A stretch of 64,000 bases of DNA from Pseudomonas sp. Fl4BN1 (GTDB lineage Bacteria > Pseudomonadota > Gammaproteobacteria > Pseudomonadales > Pseudomonadaceae): NCBI RefSeq assembly GCF_009908285.1, contig NZ_JAAARM010000006.1:186001-250000 (forward strand), read 5' to 3'. How positions within the stretch are numbered: the stretch's first letter is position 1; each line of letters opens with the position of its first letter. Both the position numbers and the translations under genes were made by a program. Positions 16,670 to 25,605 of the stretch are shown here, piece after piece. Below the pieces are notes generated by a model. That model searched no databases. It was not told the DNA's origin and worked only from the letters and a program-made list of their open reading frames with translations.

Positions 16670-18225
16670 GATTGCGCTCCGGGGCCGAACAGGCTGCGCC
16701 AGCCGTTACACAGCTGCGGTTGCAGGTCTGCGCCGGGTATCTGATGACCGTAGGCCATGTTCTGCCAGTGCCGGGTCAGGCTGATACTGAACGCTTCCAG
16801 TTGCGGCTGCTGCAGGTCCTTGATCCGCTCCAGCACCTGGCCTTCGGTATCGGCTACGCCCAGGGGCAGATGAAAATCTTCCAGCAAGCGACTGAGCAGC
16901 GCCCGGTACAACAGCCCCAAGGCTTCCCTGGGCTGGCTGGACCACAGTTCTTCGGCGCGGGCCGCGACATCTGCAGGCAGGGTTTCGCTGCTGACCTCCA
17001 GGCCGAACAGTTGCTGGGGTGTCGCTGCCGGGCGCTTTTTGCGCGGCAGCGGGCGGCGGCTGACAAACGCCCGCAGCCAGTCGCGGTAACGCCAGATCAG
17101 CCAACCCAGGCCCCCTAGCAGCAAGCCCCAGAGGAGGATTTCCAGGCTTTTGGCGAGGCTGCCGAAGCTGTCCTTGCCGAGACTCTCCAGCAGGCTCTTG
17201 AGCCAGCCCGGCGGCGTGCTGTTGGAATCTTTTTTCTGGGTCTGTTCATCGCCGAAGCGGTAGCGGGTGACCGACTCCTGATTCTTGAACGGCGGTTTTT
17301 CCAGGATGCCCTGGATGCTGTCCTTCGAGGCCTTGCTGGTCAGGGGTTGCTGCAGCAGGCGCGGACTCTCGGGGCCGGCTGCGGAACTGCTGGGGGGTGC
17401 AGCCCAGAGTGACTGGGTCGGCGTCAGCAGGATCAGCCCCACCATCAGCAGCAGTGCCGTGACTCCCGCCAATCGCTGGCGCAGTCGGCGAAACACCAGT
17501 TCGATGTCCCAGGCTTCCAGCTCGGTGCGTCGGTTGAGGTAGAGGCTGAAGCCGCAGGCCACGTAGATCGGTTCCCAGATGACCAGGACCAGGGCGTAGA
17601 AGGCATTGGTCAGGTGCTCCAGCCACAACCAGTCCTGCTGGGCGGCAATGATCAGCGTCTGCCAGTTCCAGTCCAGCTCGATCTGTTGTGGCAGCAACAG
17701 GTAGAACAACACCATCAGGCCGATCCACAGGGCGCCTTCCAGGTGCATGCCAATCAGGGTCAGCCAGCGCGCAGCGCCGGCATTGCGCTGCAACAGCACC
17801 GCCAGGCGCATTTGCCGGGCGTCACCGCTCAAGCCTTCGAGTTGGACCACGGGCATGACAAAGCTGCGGCTCATGCTGAAACGGCGCCAGGTCAGGCTGG
17901 CCAGTAACTGCGGCTTGAGCAGGCGCGGCCATTGCCTCAGGGCCTGTCCGAGGGTCGGAGTTTCGCCAAACAGGGCCTTGGACAGGATGAACAGCGGCAG
18001 GCGCTCGAAAGCCGGCTTCAGCCACCAGAACAGCAGCACCGCCAGGGACGGGGTTTCCCACAGCAGCAGGGTCAGCAAGGCAAACACCGGCAGGCTGACG
18101 AGGGCCCAACTGCTCATCAGTAGGCCTCGGTGCTGCTGGCTCAGGAGTACACCCAGGTCCATGGCTTCCCAGGCGTTACGCGGGCGGATCACCACACTGG
18201 CGTCACTCAGGCGCATGGGATTCAC
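16666..18225 (-). CDS. DUF4129 domain multi-spanning membrane protein
   Basis: Product of 519 residues. Several hydrophobic helices occupy residues about 35-100, 165-185 and 255-275; a low-complexity polar stretch follows, a further helix lies near 370-385 (ILLWGLLLGGLGWLIW), and the C-terminal region with EELWSSQPREALGLLYRALL is the DUF4129 part. Role unknown. It overlaps the SpoIIM-like gene by 23 bp and DUF4350 by 4 bp, so translation is coupled. Confidence 0.8.
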   Translation of the reverse strand: MNPMRLSDASVVIRPRNAWEAMDLGVLLSQQHRGLLMSSWALVSLPVFALLTLLLWETPSLAVLLFWWLKPAFERLPLFILSKALFGETPTLGQALRQWPRLLKPQLLASLTWRRFSMSRSFVMPVVQLEGLSGDARQMRLAVLLQRNAGAARWLTLIGMHLEGALWIGLMVLFYLLLPQQIELDWNWQTLIIAAQQDWLWLEHLTNAFYALVLVIWEPIYVACGFSLYLNRRTELEAWDIELVFRRLRQRLAGVTALLLMVGLILLTPTQSLWAAPPSSSAAGPESPRLLQQPLTSKASKDSIQGILEKPPFKNQESVTRYRFGDEQTQKKDSNSTPPGWLKSLLESLGKDSFGSLAKSLEILLWGLLLGGLGWLIWRYRDWLRAFVSRRPLPRKKRPAATPQQLFGLEVSSETLPADVAARAEELWSSQPREALGLLYRALLSRLLEDFHLPLGVADTEGQVLERIKDLQQPQLEAFSISLTRHWQNMAYGHQIPGADLQPQLCNGWRSLFGPGAQS

Positions 18226-19183
18226 GTCCGGCCAAGCTCAGGTACGCCAGCACCAGGCTCCAGAGTGCGGCACCGACGCTGTATTTGATCCAGGCGGCGG
18301 GCCAGGTCATGGAGGACCAATAGGCTTCGACAAAGGCGGCAATCAGCAGAAATGCAATCACTCCGTAGATCAACTGCACGCTGATTCGCGCCGCCTGCAA
18401 CAGGGCTTCGCCGCGAGGCAGGCGACCGGGGGCGATCAGCGCCCAACCCAGCTTCAGCCCGGCGGCACCGGACAGGGCAATGGCCGTGAGTTCAAAGGCG
18501 CCATGACCAATGACGAAGGGCCAGAAGGTCTGGCCGAAGCCGATCTGGGTCAGATGGCCGGCGATGGCACCGATGATCAGGCCGTTGAAAAACAGGAAGA
18601 ACACGCTGCCCAGGCCGAACAACAGGCCGCTGGCAAAGGTCTGAAAGGCGATGCCGATGTTGTGCATGATGTAGTAGCCGAACATCACCCAGTCTTCACT
18701 GGAGGCCCGTTCGGCGGCCCGTCCCAGGCGCCCGGCAGCCGGGTCGTACATGCCCTGCATTTCCGTCACTTGCTGTGGGCTGACCACGCTGTAGATCAGC
18801 TCGGGAAACAGATACACCAGCAGGCCGATGCCCAGCAGGCTGCCGAAGAACAGCAGGCTGGCGATCAACACCAGGCGCCACTCCTGGCGCACCAGGCGGG
18901 GAAAGCCGGCCAGTATGAAGCCCAGAATATTGGCACTGATGGCGGTACGTTGGCGGTACAACTGCTGATGGCCACGTAGCGCCAGTTGCTGCAGCGGGTC
19001 GATCAGATAGCTGCTGTAGCCGCGTTCCTGAGCCAGGGCCAGGTGTTGGCACAGGCGACGATAGTCCTGGACAAAGGTCTGGCAATCCGCATTTTTGGCC
19101 CGGCCTCGTTCCAGCTGTTCAAGCTGTTGCTCGAAGTGCTGCCATTGCGGCTGGTGACGGCTTTCAAAAAGGCTTTGTTTCAT
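18203..19183 (-). CDS. Stage II sporulation protein M (SpoIIM)-like membrane protein
   Basis: Product of 326 residues. The first 100 or so are soluble and helical; the rest holds about five or six helices, including GLLFGLGSVFFLFFNGLIIG and the family segment GHGAFELTAIALSGAAGL. The organism does not sporulate; in such bacteria these DUF95-like proteins accompany MoxR clusters. It overlaps the RDD gene by 4 bp. Confidence 0.85.
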   Translation of the reverse strand: MKQSLFESRHQPQWQHFEQQLEQLERGRAKNADCQTFVQDYRRLCQHLALAQERGYSSYLIDPLQQLALRGHQQLYRQRTAISANILGFILAGFPRLVRQEWRLVLIASLLFFGSLLGIGLLVYLFPELIYSVVSPQQVTEMQGMYDPAAGRLGRAAERASSEDWVMFGYYIMHNIGIAFQTFASGLLFGLGSVFFLFFNGLIIGAIAGHLTQIGFGQTFWPFVIGHGAFELTAIALSGAAGLKLGWALIAPGRLPRGEALLQAARISVQLIYGVIAFLLIAAFVEAYWSSMTWPAAWIKYSVGAALWSLVLAYLSLAGRESHAPE

Positions 19184-19905
19184 GTCGCTCCCAGGAAGCC
19201 GCGGGCAATGCCATTGAGTTCGGCAGTGGCCTGGGCGGTGGGCACATGCAGCGGTTGGGCGAGGATGGCCGCCAGCTCCCCAGTCCGCTCGGTCGACAGC
19301 TGGCCTTGGCGCTCGGCAAAGCCGAGGATCGCACGTTGCTCATCCAGGCTCAGGGCGAAGGGCACGGAACGGGGCTCGGCGGTTGGCAGCTCTGGGCGCT
19401 TGACCGACTGCTCGCGGTAGATCACCAGAGTGCCGGCGGCCAGGTCGCCGAGGCGCTTGAAGGTGGGGTGTTGCAGGCAACTGATGGCGCCGAGGAAATA
19501 GCCGAACGGCAGCATGTCGGCGAAGCGCAGCAGATTGCGGGTCAGGGAGGCACTCCAGCCAATAGGGGTACCGTCGTCCTGCACTACTCGCAGGCCCATC
19601 AGCAGCTTGCCTGGAGAGCGGCCCTGGTTCAGGACCTCAAACAGCACCATGTACCACCAGCTGATCAGGAACAGTAGGATCGAACCGAGACCGATGCCGA
19701 TTTCGCCGAAGAAGCCAAGGACGATGAACAGCAGGCCCATGACCAGGCCGCGGATGCCCAGGTCGAGGGCGAAAGCCAGGGAGCGGACCAGCAACCCCGC
19801 GGGTCGCAGTGGCAGATCGATGCCCTCGGGGGTTTCGACCTGATACCGCGTATCCAGTGGCGGGTGCAGCGATGCGTTCCTTGGCGTTGCTGTGGTCTCA
19901 AGCAT
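19180..19905 (-). CDS. RDD-family membrane protein, first gene of the MoxR/DUF58 operon
   Basis: Product of 241 residues. It has the RDD signature (RSLAFALDLGIRG for the Arg-Asp-Asp region), two to three helices in residues about 40-105, and the family motif QGRSPGKLLMGLRVV. A C-terminal soluble tail of about 90 residues is longer than in minimal RDD proteins. MLETTATPRN at 19905 is chosen as start; an in-frame ATG at 19983 would add 26 residues, and neither has a strong ribosome site. Confidence 0.82.
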   Translation of the reverse strand: MLETTATPRNASLHPPLDTRYQVETPEGIDLPLRPAGLLVRSLAFALDLGIRGLVMGLLFIVLGFFGEIGIGLGSILLFLISWWYMVLFEVLNQGRSPGKLLMGLRVVQDDGTPIGWSASLTRNLLRFADMLPFGYFLGAISCLQHPTFKRLGDLAAGTLVIYREQSVKRPELPTAEPRSVPFALSLDEQRAILGFAERQGQLSTERTGELAAILAQPLHVPTAQATAELNGIARGFLGAT

Positions 19906-20090
19906 GGGTAACTTGTCGACTGGCCTGATAGAGAAAAAATCCAGCGCCGATGCTAGCAGTGTCTGAGGGGCAAACGACATCATTAACTATCAATTAAGCA
20001 ACCTGGTCTGAGCGTTGCCGGTACGCGCGGCTGGCCCTGGCGGCGCTCGAACGCCTAGACTGCGGCGGTCTTTCAGTTCAGGAACAGGCC

Positions 20091-21518
20091 GTGACTTCCA
20101 TCTTTTGGTACGACTACGAAACCACCGGCATCAGTCCGCGCAGTGATCGCCCGTTGCAAGTGGCCGGTATTCGTACCGACCTGGCGCTCAATGAAATCGA
20201 TGAGCCGGTCAACCTCTACTGCCAGCCCAGCGACGATATCCTGCCGCACCCGGCGGCGTGCATGATCACCGGCATCACCCCGAGCCGCCTGGCCGAGCAG
20301 GGCTTGAGCGAAGCCGATTTCATGACCCGGATACACACGCAACTGGCGCGTCCCGGAACCTGTGGCGCCGGCTACAACACCCTGCGCTTCGACGATGAGA
20401 TGACTCGCTACAGCCTGTACCGCAACTTCTTCGATCCCTATGCCCGGGAGTGGCAGGGCGGCAACAGCCGCTGGGACCTGATCGATGTGGTGCGTACCGC
20501 TTACGCGCTACGTCCCCAGGGCATTGTCTGGCCCGAGGAGCAGGGGCAGGTGACGCTGAAGCTGGAGCGCCTGACTGCCGCCAACGGCATCGATCATGGG
20601 CAGGCGCACGATGCGCTGTCCGATGTCCGTGCGACCATTGCCTTGGCGCGATTGATTCGCCAGAAGCAACCGAAACTCTATGACTGGCTGTTCCAGTTGC
20701 GCAGCAAACAACGGGTGATGGATCAGATCCGCCTGCTGCAACCCATGGTGCACATTTCCGGACGCTTCTCCGCCGCGCGGCACTACGTGGGTGTGGTCTT
20801 GCCTCTGGCCTGGCACCCACGCAACCGCAATGCGCTGATTGTCTGTGACCTGCACCTGGATCCGCAGGGCCTGCTGGACCTCGACGCCGAGGCGCTGCGC
20901 CAGCGTCTCTATACCCGCCGTGAGGATCTGGCCGAAGGCGAGTTGCCGGTGCCGCTGAAACTCATCCATATCAACCGCTGCCCGGTAGTGGCGCCGTTGA
21001 GTGTGTTGCGTAGCGACGATCAACAACGCCTGCACTTGGACATGCAGGAATATCAGCGACGTGCGTTGGTTTTGACTGAGGCTCAGGAAGTTTGGCGGGA
21101 TAAACTTTCGGTAATTTATGGCCCTGATGAGTTCGCTGCCAGTGAGGACCCGGAGCAACAGTTGTACGACGGTTTTATTGGCGATCGCGACCGGCGTTTG
21201 TGTGAACAAGTACGGCAGGCTGATCCGCTGCACTTGGCGCAGCAACAATGGCCATTCGATGATGCGCGCTTGCCGGAACTACTTTTTCGCTACCGTGCCC
21301 GTAACTTTACAGAAACATTGAATAGCGCCGAGCAAGAGCGTTGGCGGGGGTTCTGCCAGCAGCGTTTGCTTGATCCGCAATTTGGCGCGCCCAATACCTT
21401 GGAAAGTTTTCGGCAGGAGCTTGAAAAGTGCCTGTTAAATGCCGACCCGATGCAACGTCGGGTCTTGGAAGAGTGGCAGGAGTATGTTCGGGCGTTAGCT
21501 CTGCGGCTGGCTCTTTGA
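20091..21518 (+). CDS. sbcB: Exodeoxyribonuclease I
   Basis: 3'-5' exonuclease on single-stranded DNA, used in recombination and mismatch repair. Full length at 475 residues. The DEDD exonuclease motifs are FWYDYETTG near the start and HDALSDVRATIALA near residue 170, followed by the SH3-like and helical C-terminal domains of ExoI. The start is GTG 20091, with AGGAAC upstream. A terminator follows and is shared with mvaT. Confidence 0.97.
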   Translation: MTSIFWYDYETTGISPRSDRPLQVAGIRTDLALNEIDEPVNLYCQPSDDILPHPAACMITGITPSRLAEQGLSEADFMTRIHTQLARPGTCGAGYNTLRFDDEMTRYSLYRNFFDPYAREWQGGNSRWDLIDVVRTAYALRPQGIVWPEEQGQVTLKLERLTAANGIDHGQAHDALSDVRATIALARLIRQKQPKLYDWLFQLRSKQRVMDQIRLLQPMVHISGRFSAARHYVGVVLPLAWHPRNRNALIVCDLHLDPQGLLDLDAEALRQRLYTRREDLAEGELPVPLKLIHINRCPVVAPLSVLRSDDQQRLHLDMQEYQRRALVLTEAQEVWRDKLSVIYGPDEFAASEDPEQQLYDGFIGDRDRRLCEQVRQADPLHLAQQQWPFDDARLPELLFRYRARNFTETLNSAEQERWRGFCQQRLLDPQFGAPNTLESFRQELEKCLLNADPMQRRVLEEWQEYVRALALRLAL

Positions 21519-21555
21519 GAGGTTGCCCTGGCCCTCGAACAGAACGTCGGGGCAT

Positions 21556-21584
21556 AAAAAAACGCCAGCAAGCTGGCGCTTTTT
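21556..21584. terminator. Terminator between sbcB and mvaT
   Basis: CGCCAGC-aa-GCTGGCG with A-rich and T-rich flanks, between two convergent genes and able to serve both strands. Confidence 0.8.
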
Positions 21585-21623
21585 CACTTGGCCTGCAAAG
21601 GCCCGGGCACTCGGCTGTAATGC

Positions 21624-21998
21624 TTAGCCCAGCAGGGTTGCCCAGCCTTCAACGACATCGCCGCCCCACTTGGCTTTCCACTCTTTCAGAGTCTTGTGGT
21701 TGCCGCCTTTGGTTTCGATGACTTCACCGTTGTGCGGGTTTTTGTACTGTTTAACTTTACGTGCACGCTTGGTGCCGGTGGTTTTTGCCGCGGCGCGAGG
21801 TGCTTTAACTTTCGAGTCCGGATCCAGCAGGGCGATGATGTCGCGCAGGGACTTGGAGTACTCGCCCATCAGGCTGCGCAATTTGCCTTCGAACTCCAGT
21901 TCGGCTTTCAGTTTGTCGTCTTGGGACAGGTTCTTCAAACGTGCTTGCAGTTCTTTGATGGCTTCTTCTGTAGCACGGTATTCGTTGATCAGGGACAT
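21624..21998 (-). CDS. mvaT: H-NS-like silencer MvaT
   Basis: Nucleoid protein that binds AT-rich DNA and silences acquired genes in Pseudomonas. The 124-residue length is normal. An N-terminal coiled-coil oligomerisation region (MSLINEYRATEEAIKELQAR) is joined by a basic linker to the DNA-binding end, with NPHNGEVIETKGGNHKTLKE containing the GGN loop that enters the minor groove. ATG 21998 has AGG upstream. The AT-rich upstream region suggests auto-regulation. Confidence 0.96.
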   Translation of the reverse strand: MSLINEYRATEEAIKELQARLKNLSQDDKLKAELEFEGKLRSLMGEYSKSLRDIIALLDPDSKVKAPRAAAKTTGTKRARKVKQYKNPHNGEVIETKGGNHKTLKEWKAKWGGDVVEGWATLLG

Positions 21999-22345
21999 GA
22001 GGACTACCTTGTTGGGCGCTGAGTGGCGGGGTGACATTGGCGCAATAATAGTCACGGAGTTTGTGCAAGTAAACATAATAACGATGTTTTGTTGGTCTCT
22101 CTTAGTGTGTTTAGGCGTAAACACCATTTCGCTATTTAATAGATCGATGCATGCGGCTGCGATAGTCAAAAATTAGTTGCGCGCTATTTGCAGGATTCTG
22201 CATCAGCGTCGCGAGCCCACTCGATAAGCTGGATCAAGGTGCTGTTGCTGATCTAGTCCGGGGGCGTGCGGCGCAATGAATACTGCAGTTTTTTCGCGTA
22301 ATGGCTAGAATGGCGACCTTTGCGAAGTTCTGGAGTTTCCCCCTC
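21999..22345. other. Divergent mvaT/purU intergenic region
   Basis: A 347-bp gap, clearly AT-richer than the neighbourhood between about 22045 and 22180, as expected for an mvaT promoter that MvaT itself may bind. I see no small ORF with a ribosome site and no hairpin strong enough to call. Confidence 0.5.
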
Positions 22346-23194
22346 ATGCGCACCTTTCGGTTGGTGATTTCTTGCCCTGACCGCGTTGGCATCGTTGCCA
22401 AAGTCAGTAACTTTCTGGCCTCCCACAACGGTTGGATCACCGAAGCGAGCCACCACTCGGACAACCTCAGTGGCTGGTTCTTCATGCGTCACGAGATTCG
22501 TGCCGATTCGCTGCCTTTTGGTCTGGAGGCATTCCGTGAGGCTTTTGCGCCGATCGCCGAAGAGTTCTCGATGGACTGGCGGATTACCGACACCGCCGAG
22601 AAAAAGCGCGTGGTGTTGATGGCCAGTCGTGAGTCCCATTGCCTGGCCGACTTGCTGCACCGTTGGCACAGCGACGAGCTGGATTGCCAGATCGCTTGTG
22701 TGATTTCCAACCACGATGACTTGCGCAGCATGGTCGAGTGGCACGGTATTCCTTATCACCACGTGCCGGTCAATCCTCAGGACAAGGAGCCGGCGTTCGC
22801 CGAAGTGTCGCGTCTGGTCAAGCAACACGATGCTGAAGTGGTGGTGCTGGCGCGCTACATGCAAATCCTGCCGCCGGAACTGTGCAGCGAATATGCGCAC
22901 AAGGTGATCAACATCCACCACAGCTTCTTGCCATCCTTCGTCGGTGCCAAGCCCTACCACCAGGCTTCCCTGCGGGGTGTGAAGCTGATCGGCGCGACGT
23001 GCCACTACGTTACCGAAGAACTGGATGCCGGTCCGATCATCGAGCAGGACGTGGTGCGGGTCAGCCACAGCGACAGCATTGAGGACATGGTGCGTTTCGG
23101 CCGCGATGTGGAGAAGATGGTACTGGCCCGTGGCTTGCGTTATCACCTGGAAGACCGAGTGCTGGTGCACGGCAATAAGACCGTGGTGTTCTGA
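22346..23194 (+). CDS. purU: Formyltetrahydrofolate deformylase
   Basis: Hydrolyses 10-formyl-THF to THF and formate, balancing one-carbon units and supplying formate for purine synthesis. 282 residues: an N-terminal ACT domain (FRLVISCPDRVGIVAKVS) and a C-terminal formyltransferase-fold domain with the catalytic NIHHSFLPSF and the Asp in ELDAGPIIEQ. ATG 22346 with GGAG upstream is preferred over an upstream in-frame start at 22301. Confidence 0.96.
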   Translation: MRTFRLVISCPDRVGIVAKVSNFLASHNGWITEASHHSDNLSGWFFMRHEIRADSLPFGLEAFREAFAPIAEEFSMDWRITDTAEKKRVVLMASRESHCLADLLHRWHSDELDCQIACVISNHDDLRSMVEWHGIPYHHVPVNPQDKEPAFAEVSRLVKQHDAEVVVLARYMQILPPELCSEYAHKVINIHHSFLPSFVGAKPYHQASLRGVKLIGATCHYVTEELDAGPIIEQDVVRVSHSDSIEDMVRFGRDVEKMVLARGLRYHLEDRVLVHGNKTVVF

Positions 23195-23197
23195 TTG

Positions 23198-23240
23198 AAA
23201 AAAAACCAGGAACGGGAGTTCAATAGCCCGGTCCTGGTTA
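23198..23240. terminator. Hairpin after purU
   Basis: AACCAGGAACGGG / CCCGGTCCTGGTT, 13-bp arms with one mismatch and a 10-nt loop. The run of A before it gives a T8 tail only on the minus strand, so it works best as a terminator for leftward transcription coming from the chemoreceptor side. Confidence 0.6.
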
Positions 23241-23262
23241 TTCAAATCACGAGGTCAGCCCG

Positions 23263-23427
23263 ATGACCGATCCCCTGGATAAAGCCACCTCCCAAGCCCC
23301 AGCCACCCTCGGCGAGGGGTGTCTGAGTCGTTACGACCCTGATGATCTCGATGCCGAAGATGGCACTGAGTTTCCTGGTGCCGCTGAGCTCTGGGAGCAG
23401 CTACAGCCGCCACCGGAGCCGCAGTGA
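23263..23427 (+). CDS. Small acidic hypothetical protein
   Basis: A 54-codon ORF starting MTDPLDKATS and ending PPPEPQ. It has an appropriately placed GAGGT upstream of ATG 23263. The product is strongly acidic (SRYDPDDLDAEDG) and proline-rich at the C-terminus, with no hydrophobic segment. I do not recognise a family. It lies between purU and the chemoreceptor gene and is followed by a short hairpin (23471-23491). Confidence 0.5.
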   Translation: MTDPLDKATSQAPATLGEGCLSRYDPDDLDAEDGTEFPGAAELWEQLQPPPEPQ

Positions 23428-23470
23428 GTGCTTCGCCGGCAAGCTGGTTGCTGCGCTAACGGCAGGTAAT

Positions 23471-23491
23471 CGGCTCCTGATGCAGGAGCCG
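23471..23491. terminator. Short hairpin, possible weak terminator
   Basis: CGGCTCCTG-atg-CAGGAGCCG followed on the plus strand by GTTTGT. It has a 9-bp perfect stem but no proper T-run. It sits between the small ORF and the convergent chemoreceptor gene. Confidence 0.4.
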
Positions 23492-23521
23492 GTTTGTCGG
23501 TGCCAATCCCTCAGCGCTCAC

Positions 23522-25411
23522 TCAAATCCTGAAACTGCCCACCAGTTGCTTCAAGCGCGCCGCCTGCTGTTCCAGATCGGAACAGGCTCGCAGGGTCGCC
23601 TGCAGGTTTTCCACACCTTCTTGGTTGAGCGTGTTGATCTCGGTGATGTCCATATTGATGGACTCCACCACCGAGGTCTGCTCTTCCGTCGCCGTCGCCA
23701 CCGACTGGTTCATGCCGTCGATTTCGCCGATGCGCTGGGTCACGCTGTTCAGCCGCTCCCCGGCCTGGTTGGCAATTTCCACACTGTCCTGGCTGTGACG
23801 CTGGCTGTTGCTCATGGTGCTCACCGACTCTCGGGCGCCGACTTGCAGCTCTTCGATCATGGTCTGCACTTGTTGCGCCGACTCCTGGGTACGGTGCGCC
23901 AGATTGCGCACTTCATCAGCGACCACGGCGAAACCGCGTCCAGCTTCACCGGCCCGGGCTGCTTCGATGGCGGCGTTGAGGGCCAGCAGGTTGGTTTGCT
24001 GGGAAATGCTGGTGATGACTTCGAGAATCTGCCCGATGTTCACCGTCTTGCTGTTGAGGGTCTCGATGTTGCTGCTGGAGGCACTGATCATGTCAGACAG
24101 TTGGTTCATTGCCTGGATGCTGCGGTCCACCACTTGCTGACCGTCTTCGGCCAGGTTGCGCGCATCGCTGGCTTGCTGCGAGGCCTGGGCGGCGTTGCGG
24201 GCGATTTCCTGGGCCGCAGCCCCCAGCTGATTAATGGCCGCGGCGACACTGTTGGTGCGGCTGGCCTGTTCGTCGGAGTTGAGCATCGACGAGTTGGAGG
24301 CGCTGACCACTCGCAAGGCCACTTCGTTGACGTGTGCGGTGGCTGAGGACACTTCGCGGATCGAACCGTGGATGCGTTCGACGAAACGGTTGAAGGCGGT
24401 GCCGAGGATGCCAAATTCGTCTTGGTTATGGATGTTCAGGCGGCGGGTCAGGTCGCCTTCGCCTTCGGCAATGTCCTGCATGGCCCGGGTCATCACATGC
24501 AAGGGTTGCATCAGCAGGCGGATCAGCAGGCCCAGCAGGGCAATGGTCAGGGCCACGGCAGTCAGGGTGGCAATGATCGCCGAGGTACGGAATTCGCTGA
24601 GCATCGCGAAAGCCTTGTCCTTGTCCACCGACAGGCCGATGTACCAGTTCACCGAAGACAAGCCCTTGATCGGAGTGAAGGTAATGATCCGTGGTTTGCC
24701 GTCAACGTTGATCTCGCTGAGTTCACTGCTGATCCGTGGGGTGTCCTGGGGGTAGACGTCCTTGAGAGTCTTCATCACCTGGTTCTTGTCCGGGTGCACC
24801 AGGATCTTGCCATCGGCGCTGACCAGGAAGGCGTAGCCCATGCCACCGAAGTCCAGGGCGTTGATACTGTCGGCGATCACTTGCAGGCTCAGGTCACCGC
24901 CCACTACGCCGATCCGCTGGCCAGCCTTGAGCACGCTGTCGACGATGGAAATCACCAACTGTCCGGAAGCCAGGTCGATATAGGGTTCGGTCAGGGCCGA
25001 GCCGTTGCTGTTCTCGGCACTCTTGTACCAGGGGCGTGCACGTGGGTCGTAGCCGTCCGGCATCTTGCTGTCCGGGCGGATGATGAAGGTGCCGTCCTTG
25101 TTCCCCAGGTACGCGCCCATGAAGGTCGCGCTCACCGACTTCTGTTCCAGCAGGTTGCTGACATTGGCCGGATCGGGATTGAGGGCCACTGACTGTGAGA
25201 TGTTTTCGATCAGCAAGGCTCGTCCGGCGAGCCAGGTCTGAATATTTTTTGCAGTAACGTCGCCCATTTCCTGGAGATAGTTGTCCAGATCCTTGCGAAT
25301 GGCGTTGCGTTGCAGGTAATCGTTGTAGAGCGTGAATAGTGCAAAGGCGACTATGACGATCAGCGAGGCGGCAAGCAGGATCTTGTGGCTGAAGCGCAGA
25401 TTTTTGTTCAT
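23522..25411 (-). CDS. PctA/B/C-type methyl-accepting chemoreceptor for amino acids
   Basis: Transmembrane chemoreceptor of 629 residues, the length of P. aeruginosa PctA. TM1 about 10-30, a periplasmic double-Cache domain to about 275, TM2 about 281-301, HAMP, then the signalling domain with the conserved tip [20 protein letters not shown]. The Cache domain has Y121, R126, W128, Y129, Y144 and D173 in the context YDPRARPWY...TEPYID...GGDLSL, the set known for amino-acid binding in this family. Amino acids are therefore the expected ligands. It is divergent from the HerA-like gene; P. aeruginosa has several pct genes here, this window only one. Confidence 0.94.
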   Translation of the reverse strand: MNKNLRFSHKILLAASLIVIVAFALFTLYNDYLQRNAIRKDLDNYLQEMGDVTAKNIQTWLAGRALLIENISQSVALNPDPANVSNLLEQKSVSATFMGAYLGNKDGTFIIRPDSKMPDGYDPRARPWYKSAENSNGSALTEPYIDLASGQLVISIVDSVLKAGQRIGVVGGDLSLQVIADSINALDFGGMGYAFLVSADGKILVHPDKNQVMKTLKDVYPQDTPRISSELSEINVDGKPRIITFTPIKGLSSVNWYIGLSVDKDKAFAMLSEFRTSAIIATLTAVALTIALLGLLIRLLMQPLHVMTRAMQDIAEGEGDLTRRLNIHNQDEFGILGTAFNRFVERIHGSIREVSSATAHVNEVALRVVSASNSSMLNSDEQASRTNSVAAAINQLGAAAQEIARNAAQASQQASDARNLAEDGQQVVDRSIQAMNQLSDMISASSSNIETLNSKTVNIGQILEVITSISQQTNLLALNAAIEAARAGEAGRGFAVVADEVRNLAHRTQESAQQVQTMIEELQVGARESVSTMSNSQRHSQDSVEIANQAGERLNSVTQRIGEIDGMNQSVATATEEQTSVVESINMDITEINTLNQEGVENLQATLRACSDLEQQAARLKQLVGSFRI

Positions 25412-25605
25412 GGCTTGGGGGGTCCGCTAAGGTCTTCGAGTGCAGGGCATCGGGTTGGAAAAGCGCACAAAATGGGCGCTGTTATAAGTAAGCTGGTATC
25501 TCCATCTATGCCAAAGGAATTACCTGACCTTTATTTCAGATATTTCTGATACATCATTTATTCATATCGACCGTGCAAGGCCAAAGATTAACCAGGGGTG
25601 ACAAA

